Source of the DNA: Streptomyces soli
GTDB lineage: Bacteria > Actinomycetota > Actinomycetes > Streptomycetales > Streptomycetaceae
Assembly: GCF_003999195.1 (NCBI RefSeq)
Contig: NZ_RJVR01000303.1
Span: 1-64,000, forward strand
DNA length: 64,000 nt
Direction: 5' to 3'
Of this stretch, positions 1 through 7,892 are shown in pieces; the stretch's first letter is position 1, and each line of letters opens with the position of its first letter. The position numbers and the translations under genes are program-made. The notes beneath the pieces are model-generated. The model made no database searches, was not told where the DNA came from, and saw only the letters and a list, made by a program, of their open reading frames with translations.

Positions 1-1
1 G

Positions 2-1174
2 ATACCAGTCCGCGCCGGGTCGTACTTCGCGTACGCGATCTCCGCCTCCGTGCTGCTGTCCGTCTTCGTGATGCCGCTGGCCGGGGCGATGGCGGACCGT
101 ACGGGTCGCAAGAAGCCGCTGATGGGTGTCTTCGCGTACATCGGGGCCGGGGCGACGATGGGGATGTTCTTCCTGTCCGGGGACCGGTATCTGCTGGGCG
201 GGGCGCTGCTGGTCACGGCGAATGTCGCCTACGCGGCGTCGGTGGTGATCTACAACTCCTTCCTGCCGCAGATCGCCGAGCCGGACGAGCGGGACGCGGT
301 CTCCTCGCGTGGCTGGGCCTTCGGCTACGCGGGCGGGTCGGTGGTGCTGGTGGCGAATCTGGTGCTGTTCCTCCAGCACGACGCCTTCGGGATGTCGGAG
401 GGGGTGGCGGTGCGGATCTGCCTGGCCTCGGCCGGGCTGTGGTGGGGCGCCTTCACGGTCATTCCGCTGCTGCGGCTGCGCGAGCGCGGGGTGCCCTCGC
501 CCTCCGCCGGTACCGGCGAGGGGGGCTCGCTGGGACAGGGCTTCCGGCAGCTCGCGGTGACCGTACGGGACATGCGCCGGTATCCGCTGACGCTGAGCTT
601 CCTGCTGGCGTACCTGGTCTACAACGACGGCGTGCAGACGGTGATCTCGCAGGCCTCGGTGTACGGCTCGGAGGAGCTGGGCCTGGGCCAGTCGACGCTG
701 ATCGCGGCCATTTTGCTGGTGCAGGTGCTGGCGGTGGCGGGCGCCCTGCTGCTGGGCAGGCTGGCCGCGCGGTACGGGGCGCGGCAGACCGTCCTCGGGT
801 CGCTGGTGGCGTGGACGGTGACGATCGGCGCGGGGTACTTCCTGCCGGCGGGTGAGCCGGTGTGGTTCTTCGTTCTGGCGGCGGCAATCGGGATGGTGCT
901 GGGCGGCAGCCAGGCGCTCTCGCGGTCGCTGTTCTCGCACATGGTGCCGCGCGGCAAGGAAGCCGAGTACTACTCGGTGTACGAGGTGAGCGATCGGGGC
1001 ACGAGTTGGCTGGGGCCGCTGCTCTTCGGGTTGACGTACCAGCTGACCGGTAGCTACCGGGACGCGATCATCTCGTTGGTGGCGTTCTTCGCGATCGGTT
1101 TCGTCCTGCTGGCGAGGGTGCCGGTGAGGCGGGCGGTGGCGGCCGCGGGGAATCCGGTCCCCGAGACGATTTAG
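2..1174 (+). CDS. MFS transporter, UMF1/Atg22-like (5' truncated by window edge)
   Basis: Integral-membrane major facilitator transporter; the substrate cannot be told. The frame is open from base 2 without a start codon, so the gene begins before the window. An early loop with GAMADRTGRKKPL is the MFS motif between helices 2 and 3. About ten hydrophobic segments follow, and the late segment GGSQALSRSLFSHMVPRGKE with the AEYYSVYEVSDRGTSW region is typical of the UMF1 (vacuole effluxer Atg22-like) branch. It ends with TAG at 1174. A GTG at position 50 could be taken for a start, but the upstream codons (AGSYFAYAISAS) continue the membrane protein. Family assignment is firm; function is not. 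Confidence 0.85.
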   Translation: MPVRAGSYFAYAISASVLLSVFVMPLAGAMADRTGRKKPLMGVFAYIGAGATMGMFFLSGDRYLLGGALLVTANVAYAASVVIYNSFLPQIAEPDERDAVSSRGWAFGYAGGSVVLVANLVLFLQHDAFGMSEGVAVRICLASAGLWWGAFTVIPLLRLRERGVPSPSAGTGEGGSLGQGFRQLAVTVRDMRRYPLTLSFLLAYLVYNDGVQTVISQASVYGSEELGLGQSTLIAAILLVQVLAVAGALLLGRLAARYGARQTVLGSLVAWTVTIGAGYFLPAGEPVWFFVLAAAIGMVLGGSQALSRSLFSHMVPRGKEAEYYSVYEVSDRGTSWLGPLLFGLTYQLTGSYRDAIISLVAFFAIGFVLLARVPVRRAVAAAGNPVPETI

Positions 1175-1396
1175 CCGCGCGGGCTGCGGGCCGGTAGTGT
1201 ACGCCGTTGGCCCGCCGGATGGACCGTTACTGCGCGTCAAGGACAGGAAGGCGCAGGGTGACATCTCTCGTCAGATGTGACAAAACGGGCGCCGATGGGT
1301 ACGAAAAGGGGCGGCACGACGGAAGGAAAAGCGCGGCGCGCCAGCGCCTCCTGACAAAGGTGGTGGTGGGCGACGGGCGGGCGCATGTCCCGAAAC

Positions 1397-1424
1397 GGGA
1401 ATCTTCACCGCCGACCGGACGTTG
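1397..1424 (+). promoter_or_regulatory. SigR-type promoter of rbpA
   Basis: GGGAAT at 1397-1402 is followed by exactly 18 bases and GTTG at 1421-1424. This is the -35/-10 arrangement of the Streptomyces thiol-oxidative-stress sigma factor SigR (GGGAAT-N18-GTT). Transcription would start near 1430, leaving a leader of about 55 nt before the rbpA ATG at 1486. From memory, rbpA of S. coelicolor is a SigR target, which fits. Seen: the motif and spacing. Inferred: its use in this strain. Confidence 0.8.
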
Positions 1425-1485
1425 ACCGGATGACGACGACAGCGACACCTGTCCTGTGGGCGACAAAGCCCGGGAGGCACGATTC

Positions 1486-1860
1486 ATGAGTGAGCGAGCT
1501 CTCCGCGGCACGCGACTCGGGGCGACGAGCTACGAGACCGACCGCGGCATCGATCTGGCACCGCGCCAGACCGTTGAGTACGCATGCCGGAACGGACATC
1601 GATTTGAGATGCCGTTCTCGGTTGAGGCCGAGATTCCGCCGGAGTGGGAGTGCCGCGCCTGTGGCCAGACCGCTCTACTGGTGGACGGAGAGGGCCCGGA
1701 GAAGAAAGAGACCAAGCCCGCGCGCACACACTGGGACATGCTCATGGAGCGCCGTACGCTCGAGGAGCTGGAGGAAGTGCTGGCCGAGCGCCTCGCTGTC
1801 CTGCGCTCCGGGGCCATGAACATCGCGGTGCATCCGCGCGACAACCGCAAGACCGCTTGA
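1486..1860 (+). CDS. rbpA: RNA polymerase-binding protein RbpA
   Basis: 124-residue actinobacterial RNA polymerase-binding protein that stabilises holoenzyme with the principal sigma factor and assists open-complex formation. The start is the ATG at 1486, preceded by GGGAGG about 9 nt upstream and giving MSERALRGTRLG; a GTG 30 nt further up is less likely. A central zinc-ribbon-like part shows YACRNGHRF and WECRACGQ, so three cysteines and a histidine are available. The C-terminal helix DMLMERRTLEELEEVLAERL matches the sigma-interacting region. The length equals the S. coelicolor protein. It is monocistronic, convergent with fxsA, and a SigR-like promoter lies upstream. Confidence 0.96.
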   Translation: MSERALRGTRLGATSYETDRGIDLAPRQTVEYACRNGHRFEMPFSVEAEIPPEWECRACGQTALLVDGEGPEKKETKPARTHWDMLMERRTLEELEEVLAERLAVLRSGAMNIAVHPRDNRKTA

Positions 1861-1867
1861 CGTGAGG

Positions 1868-1895
1868 TACGGGCCCGTGAGGGGCGGGCCCGGTA
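1868..1895. terminator. Hairpin between convergent rbpA and fxsA
   Basis: TACGGGCCCG (1868-1877) and CGGGCCCGGTA (1885-1895) pair with one bulged base around a 7-nt loop. It sits just after the rbpA stop and 31 bp before the fxsA stop, so it can serve as a bidirectional terminator. There is no long T tract, as is usual in streptomycetes. Confidence 0.55.
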
Positions 1896-1925
1896 TCGCT
1901 CTGCACCCCGGGACGGGGCACTGGA

Positions 1926-2525
1926 TCAGCGCCGCGACCCGGGGTTTTCGTCGTTCCCGGAAACGTCTCCGTCCCGCTCGACGACCTCGCCCTGGATGAC
2001 CTTGCCGTCGGGGCGGTGGATCCGTAGCTGCTCGTCCGCCGTACGGGCCTGCTGGAAGAGATCACCGAGCGTCCCGGGATCGTACGCCGCCCGGCGGCGG
2101 TCCAGGGCGCGTCCGCCGGCCTTGCGCAGCAGCGCCTGGGTCGGCGGGAAGAGGCACAGCAGGCCGACGGCGTCGGAGAGGAAGCCCGGCACCATCAGCA
2201 GCAGACCGCCGAGCATCGCCAGGCCGGCGCCCTGACCGCCCTTCTCTCGTGCCCCGTCCTCCGCGGGCCCGGTACCGGCGGCCGGCTGCATGGACTCGGC
2301 CAGGCTCCGCCACGCGCTGCGTCCGGCGCGCTTGACCGCCATCGCGCCGAAGACGAACCCCGCGACGAGCAGCAGCAGGACCGTGAAGCCTCCGGCGGCG
2401 CGGGCCACGACGGTCAGCAGCCAGATCTCCAGCACGGCCCAGGCGGCCACTGCCAGCGGCAGGATCGTACGGGCGCGGGACCGCCGCTGCTGGGGAGCCT
2501 GCGGGGGCGGGGCGGAAGTCGTCAT
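1926..2525 (-). CDS. fxsA: FxsA family membrane protein
   Basis: 199-residue cytoplasmic-membrane protein of the FxsA family, named after the E. coli protein that suppresses F exclusion of phage T7; its molecular role is not known. The ATG at 2525 gives MTTSAPPPQAPQQRRSRART. Hydrophobic segments follow at about residues 20-60 (LPLAVAAWAVLEIWLLTVVA, then VLLLLVAGFVFGAMAVKRAG), and a third at about 105-125 (LGGLLLMVPGFLSDAVGLLC) contains the family-typical PGFLSD. The C-terminal third is hydrophilic. It lies 22 bp downstream of ppm1 on the same strand and is probably co-transcribed with lnt-ppm1. Confidence 0.85.
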   Translation of the reverse strand: MTTSAPPPQAPQQRRSRARTILPLAVAAWAVLEIWLLTVVARAAGGFTVLLLLVAGFVFGAMAVKRAGRSAWRSLAESMQPAAGTGPAEDGAREKGGQGAGLAMLGGLLLMVPGFLSDAVGLLCLFPPTQALLRKAGGRALDRRRAAYDPGTLGDLFQQARTADEQLRIHRPDGKVIQGEVVERDGDVSGNDENPGSRR

Positions 2526-2547
2526 ACGATCAATTGTGCCTGGCCGC

Positions 2548-3321
2548 TCAGTAGCGGCGGTTGACGGCCCTGCCCACCTTGCCGACCCGGGAGGTGATCC
2601 CCCAGGCCCCGACCCGCCAGAACGCCTCGAGGACGATGGCACGACTCATCTTGCTGTCGCCGCGCTCGCGTTCCACGAAGGTGATCGGCACCTCCACCAC
2701 ATGGAAGCCGGCCTTGACCGCGCGCCAGGCCAGGTCGACCTGGAAGCAGTAGCCCGCCGAGGCAACCGCTTCGATGCCGAGGCCCTCCAGGGTCTCCTTG
2801 CGGAAGGCGCGGTAGCCGCCGGTGACGTCGCGGATCGGCACGTCGAGGAGGAGGCGGGAGTAGGTGCTGCCGCCGCGCGAGAGGATTTCGCGGGACCTGG
2901 GCCAGTTGACCACCCGGCCGCCGGGGATCCAGCGGGAGCCGAGGACGACGTCGGCGCCCTTGAGGGCGGTGAGCAGCCGGGGCAGTTCCTCGGGCTGGTG
3001 GGAGCCGTCGGCGTCCATCTCGACCAGCACGCCGTAGCCGTGGTCGATGCCCCAGCGGAAGCCCGCGAGGTAGGCGGCGCCGAGGCCTTCCTTGCCCTTA
3101 CGGTGCAGGACGTGCACCGCCTCGTCGGCGGCCGCGAGCTCGTCGGCGAGCTTGCCGGTGCCGTCGGGGCTGTTGTCGTCGGCGACCAGGATGTCCGCGT
3201 CGGGCACGGCCGAGCGGACCCGGGCGACGATCGGCTGGATGTTGTCGGCCTCGTTGTAGGTCGGGATGATCACCAACACTTTGCCGAGCGGGCTGAAGCT
3301 CCGCTGCCCCTCATCGCTCAC
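2548..3321 (-). CDS. ppm1: Polyprenol-phosphate mannosyltransferase (Ppm1-type GT2)
   Basis: 257-residue GT2 glycosyltransferase expected to move mannose from GDP-mannose to polyprenol phosphate, giving the donor for extracytoplasmic protein O-mannosylation. The N-terminus reads VLVIIPTYNEADNI; ADDNSPDGT and EMDADGSHQPEEL (DXD-type metal site) follow, and QVDLAWRAVKAGFHVVEVPI is typical of DPM synthases. The chosen GTG start at 3321 overlaps the lnt stop by 4 bp (GTGA), indicating translational coupling. In mycobacteria the Lnt-like and Ppm1 domains are fused; here they are separate adjacent genes, as in other streptomycetes. No C-terminal membrane domain is present. Confidence 0.92.
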   Translation of the reverse strand: MSDEGQRSFSPLGKVLVIIPTYNEADNIQPIVARVRSAVPDADILVADDNSPDGTGKLADELAAADEAVHVLHRKGKEGLGAAYLAGFRWGIDHGYGVLVEMDADGSHQPEELPRLLTALKGADVVLGSRWIPGGRVVNWPRSREILSRGGSTYSRLLLDVPIRDVTGGYRAFRKETLEGLGIEAVASAGYCFQVDLAWRAVKAGFHVVEVPITFVERERGDSKMSRAIVLEAFWRVGAWGITSRVGKVGRAVNRRY

Positions 3322-4985
3322 TGCTGCTGTCCCTTCGCTTCCGTACGTCCCCGCCTGCCGAGCGCGAAGGCTCCGGCGCAGGACAGGAGACCCACCATAG
3401 CGAGGGTCCATTCGGGAAGCTCGCCGACTCGGTCGGCGATCGTCATCTCGTCACGCAGCGGCACTTTCGCGCTGAGAACGTCCTGGGTGAACTCTTTGGT
3501 GCGCTGTTCGATCGTGCCGTCGGGCGAGACCACGGCACTGATGCCACTGGTGGCGGCGGCGACGACGGCACGGCCGTGCTCGACGGCCCGCAACCTGTAC
3601 ATCGCGAGCTGCTGCTCGGGCTGGCCGGTAAGACCGTAGGTGGCGTTGTTGGTCTGCACGACCAGGGCGCGAGCGCCGGCCTTGACGGTGTCGTGCACGA
3701 TCCCGTCATAGGCGACCTCGAAGCAGATCACGTCGCCGAGCTTCGCCCCGCCGATGTTGAGGACGCCGGTGCTCTTGCCGGGGTAGAAGTCGCGCTGGAT
3801 CTGGTCGAGCCGCTTGATGACCTTCGTCAGCTCCGTGCGGTACGGCACGTACTCGCCGAAGGGCACGGGGTGTTGCTTGGTGTAGGAGGCGCCGGGGCCG
3901 GTCACCGGGTCCCAGACGATGCCCTCGTTCTGGACGTGGGTCGCGTCCGGGCCGTCGACGAGCGCGCCGACGAGGATGGGTACGCCCATGGCCTGGACGG
4001 CCTCGGTGATGTCGGCGTACGTCTGGGGGTCGTTGAAGGGGTCGAGATCGGAGGAGTTCTCCGGCCAGATCACCAGGTCGGGCTTGGCGACCTTGCCCGC
4101 CTTGACGTCGGCGGCCAGTTTGAGGGTCGCCTGGACGTGGTTCTGGAGGATCTTCCGCGGGCGGCCCAGGAAGTGCATGCCGGGCTGCTGGACGTTGCCC
4201 TGGACGATGGCCACCTGGACGCTGTCGGTGGCGTTCGTGGGCACCGGGACGCCGTAGCCGGAGGCCAGGACGGCTCCGGCGAGGGCCGTGGCCCCGACGG
4301 CCGGGAGCGCGGCGCGGACGGTGCGGGGGTTGCCGCGGAGCCGGTACGCGGCCAGGGCGGCCGCCGCCAGCAGGCCGCCGGAGAGGGCGACGCCGAAGGT
4401 CACCAGCGGTGCGCCCCCGAGCGCGGCGAGCGGGGTGAAGGGCGAACCGGTGTTGGCGAAGGCCAGCCGGCCCCACGGGAAGCCACCGAACGGCTGCCGG
4501 TCACGGACCAGTTCCTCGGCAACCCACAGGCAGGCGCCCCACAGCGGCCAGGCCGGCAGCCGCGAGGTGACCGCGAGGCCGGCGCCCAGGGCGGCGATGA
4601 ACACCGCCTCGATGGCCGACAGGCCTACGACGGCGTCCCAGCCGACGACATGCAGCCACTGCAGCAGCCATACGAAGAACGGGAAGCCGAACGCGAAGCC
4701 GGTCCAGGCGCCCTGGCGGGCGGTGCGGCCCCGCACGAGGAGGGCGAGCCCGGCGACGGCGATCAGCGACAGCGGCCATATGTCGTACGGAGGGAAGGCG
4801 GCGGCCAGCGCGAGGCCCAGTACGGCGGCGACGGAGGAGCGGGGGGCTCCCCGGCGAGCGGCCTCGCGGGCTCGGCGGAGCCGGCCCGGGCGGCCGGGTG
4901 CCGGCCGCGGATCCGGCTCTCCGACGGGAGGCGTATCGGTCGCCGGGCCGGCGGGGGCCGGCGCGGTTTCGGGGCGCACGCGCAC
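3318..4985 (-). CDS. lnt: Apolipoprotein N-acyltransferase
   Basis: 555-residue membrane enzyme that N-acylates the lipid-modified cysteine of lipoproteins. A basic, proline-rich N-terminal extension (about 50 residues) precedes six or so membrane segments (residues 50-245). The periplasmic nitrilase-like domain carries the three catalytic residues in context: Glu in VIWPENSSDLDP, Lys in YTKQHPVPFGEY and Cys in GDVICFEVAYD. A last helix lies near the C-terminus (WTLAMVGLLSCAGAFALG). The start is GTG 4985 with AGGAAGG about 8 nt upstream; further GTG codons nearby leave a few residues uncertain. First gene of lnt-ppm1-fxsA. Confidence 0.93.
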   Translation of the reverse strand: MRVRPETAPAPAGPATDTPPVGEPDPRPAPGRPGRLRRAREAARRGAPRSSVAAVLGLALAAAFPPYDIWPLSLIAVAGLALLVRGRTARQGAWTGFAFGFPFFVWLLQWLHVVGWDAVVGLSAIEAVFIAALGAGLAVTSRLPAWPLWGACLWVAEELVRDRQPFGGFPWGRLAFANTGSPFTPLAALGGAPLVTFGVALSGGLLAAAALAAYRLRGNPRTVRAALPAVGATALAGAVLASGYGVPVPTNATDSVQVAIVQGNVQQPGMHFLGRPRKILQNHVQATLKLAADVKAGKVAKPDLVIWPENSSDLDPFNDPQTYADITEAVQAMGVPILVGALVDGPDATHVQNEGIVWDPVTGPGASYTKQHPVPFGEYVPYRTELTKVIKRLDQIQRDFYPGKSTGVLNIGGAKLGDVICFEVAYDGIVHDTVKAGARALVVQTNNATYGLTGQPEQQLAMYRLRAVEHGRAVVAAATSGISAVVSPDGTIEQRTKEFTQDVLSAKVPLRDEMTIADRVGELPEWTLAMVGLLSCAGAFALGRRGRTEAKGQQQ

Positions 4986-5507
4986 GGTCGCGGCCTTCCT
5001 TGCAGGTGGTGACTGTGTAGGTGACCGTACCTCGGATGGGGTTACGCGCGGGCCGGGGGTGGGTTCTTCCGGCTCCCCTCACTGGGGGGATCTGCGGAGA
5101 GGGGCCCGGAACGCCCTTCGGGCCGACCTGGGACCCGCTGGCTGCGGGTCGGCGACAAGGCCGTTGTCTACTGGGCGCCGGGTCCCTCCCCGGGTCACAC
5201 CTGCCGGCCGGCGGCACCTCGCCGTGAGGCGAGCCGCGCCCCGCGCCGCGAACACTGGACCTGGCTGCCAGTGGAGGCACGCCCGTGTGGCGCGGCCCCA
5301 CGGCCCAGCGGCGGTCGGCGGTTAGCGGAGGATCCCCGGTCGGACGTCCTGCGGTGGACCCGGCCGAAACTACTCGCCCCGCACCGTTCACTGTCAACAG
5401 CGGTTTGACCTGGTCCTTTTACTCAAATCAGCAGGTCAGTGCGGGCCTGTTGAGGCCGCTTTGGACGGCACTTGGGACACCGTTCGGCCGCATGCCGGAG
5501 CCCGGCG
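4986..5507. other. Intergenic region without a recognisable gene
   Basis: 520 bp between the 5' end of lnt and the 3' end of the amidohydrolase, both on the minus strand. Apart from the lnt ribosome binding site just upstream of 4985, I found no gene, RNA gene or strong hairpin. Around 5385-5450 the sequence is clearly less GC-rich (GTTTGACCTGGTCCTTTTAC), which may hold the lnt promoter. Confidence 0.5.
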
Positions 5508-7145
5508 TCACTCCTCCGGCCGTGCGAAGACCGTCTGTCCAGCGACAACGGTGCGCAGCGCGGTGGGCAGCGTGGTCCCGGGGGTCAGATCGGGCAGACC
5601 GGGGGTGCCGGAGCGCGGGTCGGTGGACCAGTTGGCGACCCGTTCGTCGGGGACTTGGACGACGAGGTCGCCGGTACGCCAGACCGCGTAGTCGGCGGGG
5701 GCGCCGGGTGCCAGGACGCCCGCGTCGTCGCGTCCGGCGGCGCGCCAGCCGCCCCGGGTGTGGGCGGTGAAGGCGGCGCGCACAGAGATGCGGTGGGCGG
5801 GGGTGCGGTGGAAGGCGGCGGCCCGGACGGTGCCCCAGGGGTCGAGCGGGGTGACCGGGCTGTCGGACCCGAGGGCGAGCGGCACGCCTGCCCGCACCAT
5901 CGCCGCGTACGGGTTGAGGGTGCGGGCCCGGTCGGCGCCCAGGCGCTGGGCGTACATGCCGTCCTCGCCGCCCCAGGTGGCGTCGAAGGCGGGTTGTACG
6001 GAGGCGACGAGACCGAGCTCCGCGAAGTCGGCGATGGTGTCCGGGGTCATCATCTCGGCGTGCTCGACGCGGTGGCGCAGGGATCGCACGCGGTCCAGGC
6101 CGGCGCGCTCGGCGGCCTTGCGTACGCCTTCGGTGACGGCGGCGACGGCCGCGTCACCGATGGCGTGGAAGCCGGCCTGGATCCCGGCCTCGGTGCACAG
6201 GGCGACGTGGTCAGCGATGGCGGCGGCGTCGAGGTAGCCGGTGCCGGTGTGGGCAGCGTCGGCGTAGGGGGCGTGCAGGCAGGCGGTGTGCGAGCCGAGC
6301 GAACCGTCGACGAAGAGGTCTCCCCCGGCCCCGATGGCGCCGAGGGCGCGGATCCGGTCGAGGTCGGTGTGGTTGGCGGCGGCCTCGGCCCAGTAGCCGA
6401 AGACGCGCGGACCGGGTTCCCCGGCGGCGAGCGCCAGCAGGCCCGTCAGGTCGTCCTCGGAGGAGATGTCGGGGCCCGCGCACTCATGGAGGGAGCCGAT
6501 GCCGAGCGAGGCGGCATGCCGCAGGGCGGCGCGCTGGGCCGCCTCGCGCTGGGCGGGCGTGACGGCCTCGTGGGCGGCGCGGCGTGCGGCGTGGTGGGCG
6601 TCACGAGTGAGTGGTCCGCCCTCCTCGTGGAAGCCGGCCAGGCCCCGGACTCCGGGCACCAGGTCGAGCAGCGCGGTGGTCACGACCGCCGAGTGCACGT
6701 CGGTACGCGTCAGGTACGCCGGCCGACCCCCCGTCGCGGCGTCCAGCTCGGCCCGCGTCGGCGGACGGCCCTCGGGCCACCGGGTCTCGTCCCAGCCATG
6801 GCCGAGCAGGACCCGGTGGCCGGGGTTGGCGGCCGCGTACGCGGTGGTCCGGGCGAGGGCGTCGGCGAGCGTCGCGGCGGCACCCAGGTCGAGGCCGGTG
6901 AGCGCGAGACCCGTAGAGGTGGTGTGCACATGCGCGTCGGCGAACGCCGGCGTGACCAGCGCGCCGGCCAGGTCCACGACCTCGTCCACCCCGGTGGCGA
7001 AGGAGTCCGCGGCGCCCTCGGAGCCGATCCAGGCGACGGTGTCGCCGTCGGTGACCATCGCGGTCGCGAACGGGTCGGCCGGACTGTAGACGAAGCCGCC
7101 GCGCAGCAGCACGGTTCCGCTCCGCTCGGGGGTGGCCTGGGTCAT
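5508..7145 (-). CDS. Amidohydrolase family protein (YtcJ-like, amidohydrolase 3 fold)
   Basis: 545-residue metal-dependent hydrolase acting on an unknown amide or related C-N bond. Metal-site motifs are visible in order: DAHVH (residue ~70), GFHAIGDAAV, HRVEHAEM and LGSDSPVTPLDPWGTVRAA near the C-terminus. Together they are diagnostic of the YtcJ/NfdA branch of the amidohydrolase superfamily. The start is the ATG at 7145 (MTQATPERSGTVLLRGGFVY). No signal peptide, so cytoplasmic. It lies 61 bp upstream of an Lrp-type gene that is read in the same direction from further upstream. Confidence 0.88.
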   Translation of the reverse strand: MTQATPERSGTVLLRGGFVYSPADPFATAMVTDGDTVAWIGSEGAADSFATGVDEVVDLAGALVTPAFADAHVHTTSTGLALTGLDLGAAATLADALARTTAYAAANPGHRVLLGHGWDETRWPEGRPPTRAELDAATGGRPAYLTRTDVHSAVVTTALLDLVPGVRGLAGFHEEGGPLTRDAHHAARRAAHEAVTPAQREAAQRAALRHAASLGIGSLHECAGPDISSEDDLTGLLALAAGEPGPRVFGYWAEAAANHTDLDRIRALGAIGAGGDLFVDGSLGSHTACLHAPYADAAHTGTGYLDAAAIADHVALCTEAGIQAGFHAIGDAAVAAVTEGVRKAAERAGLDRVRSLRHRVEHAEMMTPDTIADFAELGLVASVQPAFDATWGGEDGMYAQRLGADRARTLNPYAAMVRAGVPLALGSDSPVTPLDPWGTVRAAAFHRTPAHRISVRAAFTAHTRGGWRAAGRDDAGVLAPGAPADYAVWRTGDLVVQVPDERVANWSTDPRSGTPGLPDLTPGTTLPTALRTVVAGQTVFARPEE

Positions 7146-7206
7146 GTGGTGCTGCCTCGCAGAATTGCTTCGGGATTGTGCCGACCTACGAAGCCTAGGG
7201 CCTGAC

Positions 7207-7671
7207 TCAGATGCGCGGCGGGCGCGCTTCGTATGGGGTGGAGAGGACGACCGTGGTGCGGGTGGAGACGCCGGCGAGGGTGCGGATTCGGGCGAGGAGG
7301 TGTTCGAGTTCGCCGGGGGTGGCGACGCGGACCTTGAGGATGTAGTTCTCCTCGCCGGCGACGCTGTGGCAGGCCTCGATCTCGGGGACCTCGGCGAGGC
7401 GCTCGGCGATGTCGTCGGGCGCGCTGGGGTCGAAGGGCGCGACGGAGATGAACGCCGTCAGCGACAGGCCCACCGCTTCGGGGTCGACGATGGCGGCGTA
7501 GCCGCGGATCACCCCGCGCTGTTCCAGGCGGCGTACGCGCTGATGCACAGCCGAGGTGGACAGGCCCGTGGCCTTGCCCAGGTCGGTGTAGCTCATGCGC
7601 CCGTCAGCGACGAGAAGTTCCACGATGTGCCGGTCCAGCTCCTCCACAGCGCAAGAACCTACAGGGTCCAT
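7207..7671 (-). CDS. Lrp/AsnC family transcriptional regulator
   Basis: 154-residue feast/famine regulator. The N-terminal winged HTH is seen in ELDRHIVELLVADGRMSYTD and LGKATGLSTSAVHQRVRRLE (residues 11-50). The RAM ligand-binding domain follows with GLSLTAFISVAPFDP and ACHSVAGEENYILKVRV, and the ending TTVVLSTPYE is typical. ATG start at 7671. It is divergent from the zinc dehydrogenase gene at 7893, and the shared intergenic region has two GGATAT-type palindromes. It may regulate that dehydrogenase or the downstream amidohydrolase (inference). Confidence 0.92.
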   Translation of the reverse strand: MDPVGSCAVEELDRHIVELLVADGRMSYTDLGKATGLSTSAVHQRVRRLEQRGVIRGYAAIVDPEAVGLSLTAFISVAPFDPSAPDDIAERLAEVPEIEACHSVAGEENYILKVRVATPGELEHLLARIRTLAGVSTRTTVVLSTPYEARPPRI

Positions 7672-7680
7672 GGTCCCGTG

Positions 7681-7804
7681 GGATATCCGGGATCATCGGG
7701 TGATCGGCGGGTCCTGGCAGGCCGGCAGCAGGCGCCGGCCGCGGCGATCACGTCGGTCCGCCGCCTTGCCGTCCCGACCGAGCGGGGTTTATCTGGATAT
7801 ATCC
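7681..7804. promoter_or_regulatory. Two GGATAT(AT)CC palindromes between divergent lrp and dehydrogenase genes
   Basis: GGATATCC (7681-7688, 10 bp upstream of the lrp-type ATG) and GGATATATCC (7795-7804, about 90 bp upstream of the dehydrogenase ATG) are perfect, AT-centred palindromes in an otherwise very GC-rich spacer. Similar dyads flanking a divergent pair are what an autoregulating Lrp/AsnC protein would need. This is inference from position and symmetry only. Confidence 0.4.
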
Positions 7805-7892
7805 GGCGGTCATGAGGAGAGCCGACCCGCAGGATTCACGGTCCCGCGTGCCGCCGCCGACCGGAAGTACTCCTCACCGGAGGTGAGTGGAG

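Noticed and set aside
1207-1425. Short plus-strand ORF between the MFS and rbpA genes
   Set aside because: It contains the SigR-type promoter of rbpA, lacks a ribosome binding site and has no recognisable sequence.
2290-5012. Long plus-strand frames opposite fxsA, ppm1 and lnt
   Set aside because: Shadow frames caused by high GC at third positions; the minus-strand genes carry catalytic motifs and coupled starts.
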